DNA of 6,705 bases from an uncultured Blautia sp. GTDB lineage: Bacteria; Bacillota; Clostridia; Lachnospirales; Lachnospiraceae. Of this stretch, positions 6,361 through 6,705 are shown in pieces. The notes beneath the pieces are model-generated. The model was given only the letters and a program-made list of their open reading frames with translations. It searched no databases and had not been told where the DNA came from. The stretch lies in assembly GCA_900765525.1 (NCBI GenBank), contig CAAFRY010000321.1, positions 1 through 6,705 of the forward strand, read 5' to 3'. The position numbers and the translations under genes are program-made. Every line of letters starts with the position of its first letter. The first letter of the stretch is position 1.

Positions 6361-6705
6361 TTATTTTACCTCCTTCTTATAAATCACATTGTCACAGACA
6401 TATCCCAGTATAATCATTTCCTGATCCGGCTTAGTTTCCGGCACATATCCTTCCACCATAGCCAACAGGTTTTTCACTCTCTTATAATTATCTGAGATTC
6501 CGTAGTTGTACTTTTTATATAACTGCAAAAGATGCCTTTTAATCCCTTCGTCAGTTTTCGCATTGATAAAGGGATTTATCAGGGACTGATTCTTATCCTT
6601 TGACTTGCTCAGAGAAATCAAATACCCGGCCATTTGCCCCACGCAATAATAGTATTCCCTTTCACTCTCCACAGGAATCACTTTCTCTGAGAGCACTTTT
6701 TCTTC
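6361..6705 (-). CDS. cas8b: Cas8b large Cascade subunit, C-terminal end only
   Basis: The frame is open to the right window edge with no stop, so the gene begins outside. The GTG at 6696-6694 is an internal Val codon without a good ribosome site. About 114 residues are visible, largely helical, with blocks YYYCVGQMAGYLIS, NPFINAKTDEGIKRHLLQLYKKYNY and a closing ILGYVCDNVIYKKEVK. I assign it as the C-terminal helical domain of Cas8b from its character and its position immediately before cas7. This domain in type I-B corresponds to the small subunit Cas11, which can be made separately from an internal start in some type I systems. The family is poorly conserved in sequence, so the assignment rests heavily on context. 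The stop TAA abuts the cas7 ATG, and the last codons carry the cas7 ribosome binding site. Confidence 0.8.
   Translation of the reverse strand, partial: EEKVLSEKVIPVESEREYYYCVGQMAGYLISLSKSKDKNQSLINPFINAKTDEGIKRHLLQLYKKYNYGISDNYKRVKNLLAMVEGYVPETKPDQEMIILGYVCDNVIYKKEVK
6368..6375 (-). promoter_or_regulatory. Ribosome binding site of cas7 inside the cas8b end
   Basis: AAGGAGGT on the minus strand, a full anti-16S match, lies 7 nt before the cas7 ATG and overlaps the Lys-Glu-Val codons near the cas8b C-terminus. It is the strongest site in the window. This fits the need for several Cas7 copies per Cascade complex. Confidence 0.85.

Overview
The window is the middle of a type I-B CRISPR-Cas operon, read entirely from the minus strand (right to left). 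Moderate-to-low GC, strong AGGAGG-type ribosome binding sites, tight gene packing and the protein flavours all point to a low-GC Firmicute, most likely a gut clostridium of the Lachnospiraceae kind. That placement is inference, because no rRNA or housekeeping gene is present.

In transcription order the genes are: the C-terminal end of the large Cascade subunit cas8b (cut by the right edge), cas7 (backbone), cas5 (crRNA 5'-handle subunit), an unassigned 144-residue gene, cas3 (HD nuclease plus helicase), cas4 (RecB-like, PAM-aware adaptation nuclease) and cas1 (integrase, cut by the left edge). By the usual I-B order, cas6 and the rest of cas8b should lie to the right, and the rest of cas1, cas2 and the repeat-spacer array to the left. 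None of these is visible here. Cas8b, Cas7 and Cas5 form the surveillance complex, Cas3 is recruited to unwind and cut bound target DNA, and Cas4 with Cas1 (and Cas2) acquires new spacers.

The junctions are informative. cas8b/cas7 abut with no gap, cas7/cas5 are 3 nt apart and cas3/cas4 are 18 nt apart, with ribosome binding sites placed inside or just after the preceding gene. Two places break this pattern. Between cas5 and cas3 sits the extra 144-aa gene, flanked by looser gaps of 85 and 54 nt. It is preceded by an out-of-phase open stretch that reads like the C-terminus of a lost gene and ends in an ATGA overlap with the 144-aa gene. This is the best candidate for a foreign, possibly toxin-antitoxin-derived cassette inside the operon. 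Between cas4 and cas1 there is a 136-nt gap. The cas4 frame stays open across it after a TAG stop and ends one base before the cas1 start.

Other notable points: a 12-bp tandem repeat inside cas7 encoding a Lys/Glu/Asp-rich loop, four TAG stops among six visible stops, cas3 and cas4 in the same frame separated only by one TAG, and a Tyr in Cas1 where related proteins usually carry Asp. No promoter, terminator, RNA gene, insertion sequence or CRISPR array was found in the window.
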